Assembly: GCA_016722515.1 (NCBI GenBank) | Contig: JADKJE010000003.1 | Location: 1-64,000, forward strand | DNA: 64,000 bases | Direction of reading: 5' to 3' | Source of the DNA: Alphaproteobacteria bacterium | GTDB taxonomy: Bacteria; Pseudomonadota; Alphaproteobacteria; Rickettsiales; JADKJE01 | In this document: piece by piece, positions 63,998 through 64,000 of the stretch | Numbering within the stretch: the first letter of the stretch is position 1 | Layout of the letters: each line of letters begins with the position of its first letter | The notes under the pieces: model-generated | Database searches by the model: none | Told to the model about the DNA's origin: nothing | Seen by the model: the letters and a program-made list of their open reading frames with translations, nothing else | Program-made: the position numbers and the translations under genes

Positions 63998-64000
63998 GCC

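Noticed and set aside
1..64000. CRISPR array, prophage or insertion sequence
   Set aside because: No regular spaced repeats, cas genes, transposase or phage genes were seen.

Overview
The window looks like the chromosome of a facultatively anaerobic alphaproteobacterium. Supporting signs are the ppiD-trpE-trpG-trpD order, a stand-alone PAS protein next to a chemotaxis receptor, a 6S-like RNA, and the UbiT-UbiU-UbiV set for oxygen-independent ubiquinone synthesis. I cannot name a genus. No contig end, phage or CRISPR array is visible.

Bases 1-35,750 form one large anaerobic and nitrate-respiration block. It opens with NO defence (broken flavohemoglobin hmp, divergent nsrR) and a TauE/SafE permease, then nnrU. 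Next comes an FNR-box-driven trio: a YtfE/RIC-type hemerythrin, a PAS protein and a methyl-accepting chemotaxis protein. Molybdenum cofactor genes follow (moeB-rhodanese, mobA, moaE, moaD, moeA, a moaC-moaB fusion, moaA), with a structured leader before moaA. Then come an unusual regulator joining an N-terminal nitrate-sensing NIT-type domain to a Crp/Fnr DNA-binding module, ubiV-ubiU-ubiT, a PdxH-like oxidase, a hemerythrin and hemN. After that lie narK1-narK2-narGHJI with a PpiC-related gene, an outer-membrane barrel protein, nnrS, a PLP decarboxylase and nrdDG. No nitrite, NO or N2O reductase is present, so within this window the pathway stops at nitrate to nitrite.

Ten sites matching TTGAT-N4-ATCAA (none to two mismatches) lie before the transcription units of this block. 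Several have a -10-like hexamer (TAGCAT, TAGCGT or TTTAAT) starting exactly 22 bases after the box, which predicts class II activation at -41.5. For moeB and nnrU this geometry puts the transcript start at or next to the ATG, so leaderless mRNAs are predicted. The NIT-Crp protein carries the E-x2-S-R recognition-helix pattern that reads this box, and no NarX/NarL pair is seen, so it may be the nitrate-responsive master regulator.

hmp (two places), narG (two places near the N-terminus) and narH (one place) have frame breaks, while every other long gene in the block is open. These are either sequence errors or an early loss of nitrate respiration.

Bases 35,860-36,940 are RNA-rich: a small unknown gene, a 6S-like RNA, a strong terminator, tRNA-Thr(CGT), a 5' tRNA half lacking its 3' half, and tRNA-Met(CAT). 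This is a plausible boundary between the respiration block and the chromosome backbone.

Bases 37,000-64,000 are more A/T-rich and mostly housekeeping: a 1177-residue protein of unknown function, coaX, an A-type Fe-S carrier, a YejA-like binding protein, xthA, a protein with the Coq4 metal motif, trpEGD, ppiD, tRNA-Arg(TCT), a secreted Ala/Lys repeat protein, a two-component system, recN, ampG, gamma-glutamyltransferase, a Fic gene remnant, tspO, a PfkB kinase, kdsB and two unrecognised membrane-associated proteins. Two inverted copies of an intergenic hairpin repeat flank the YejA-xthA pair.
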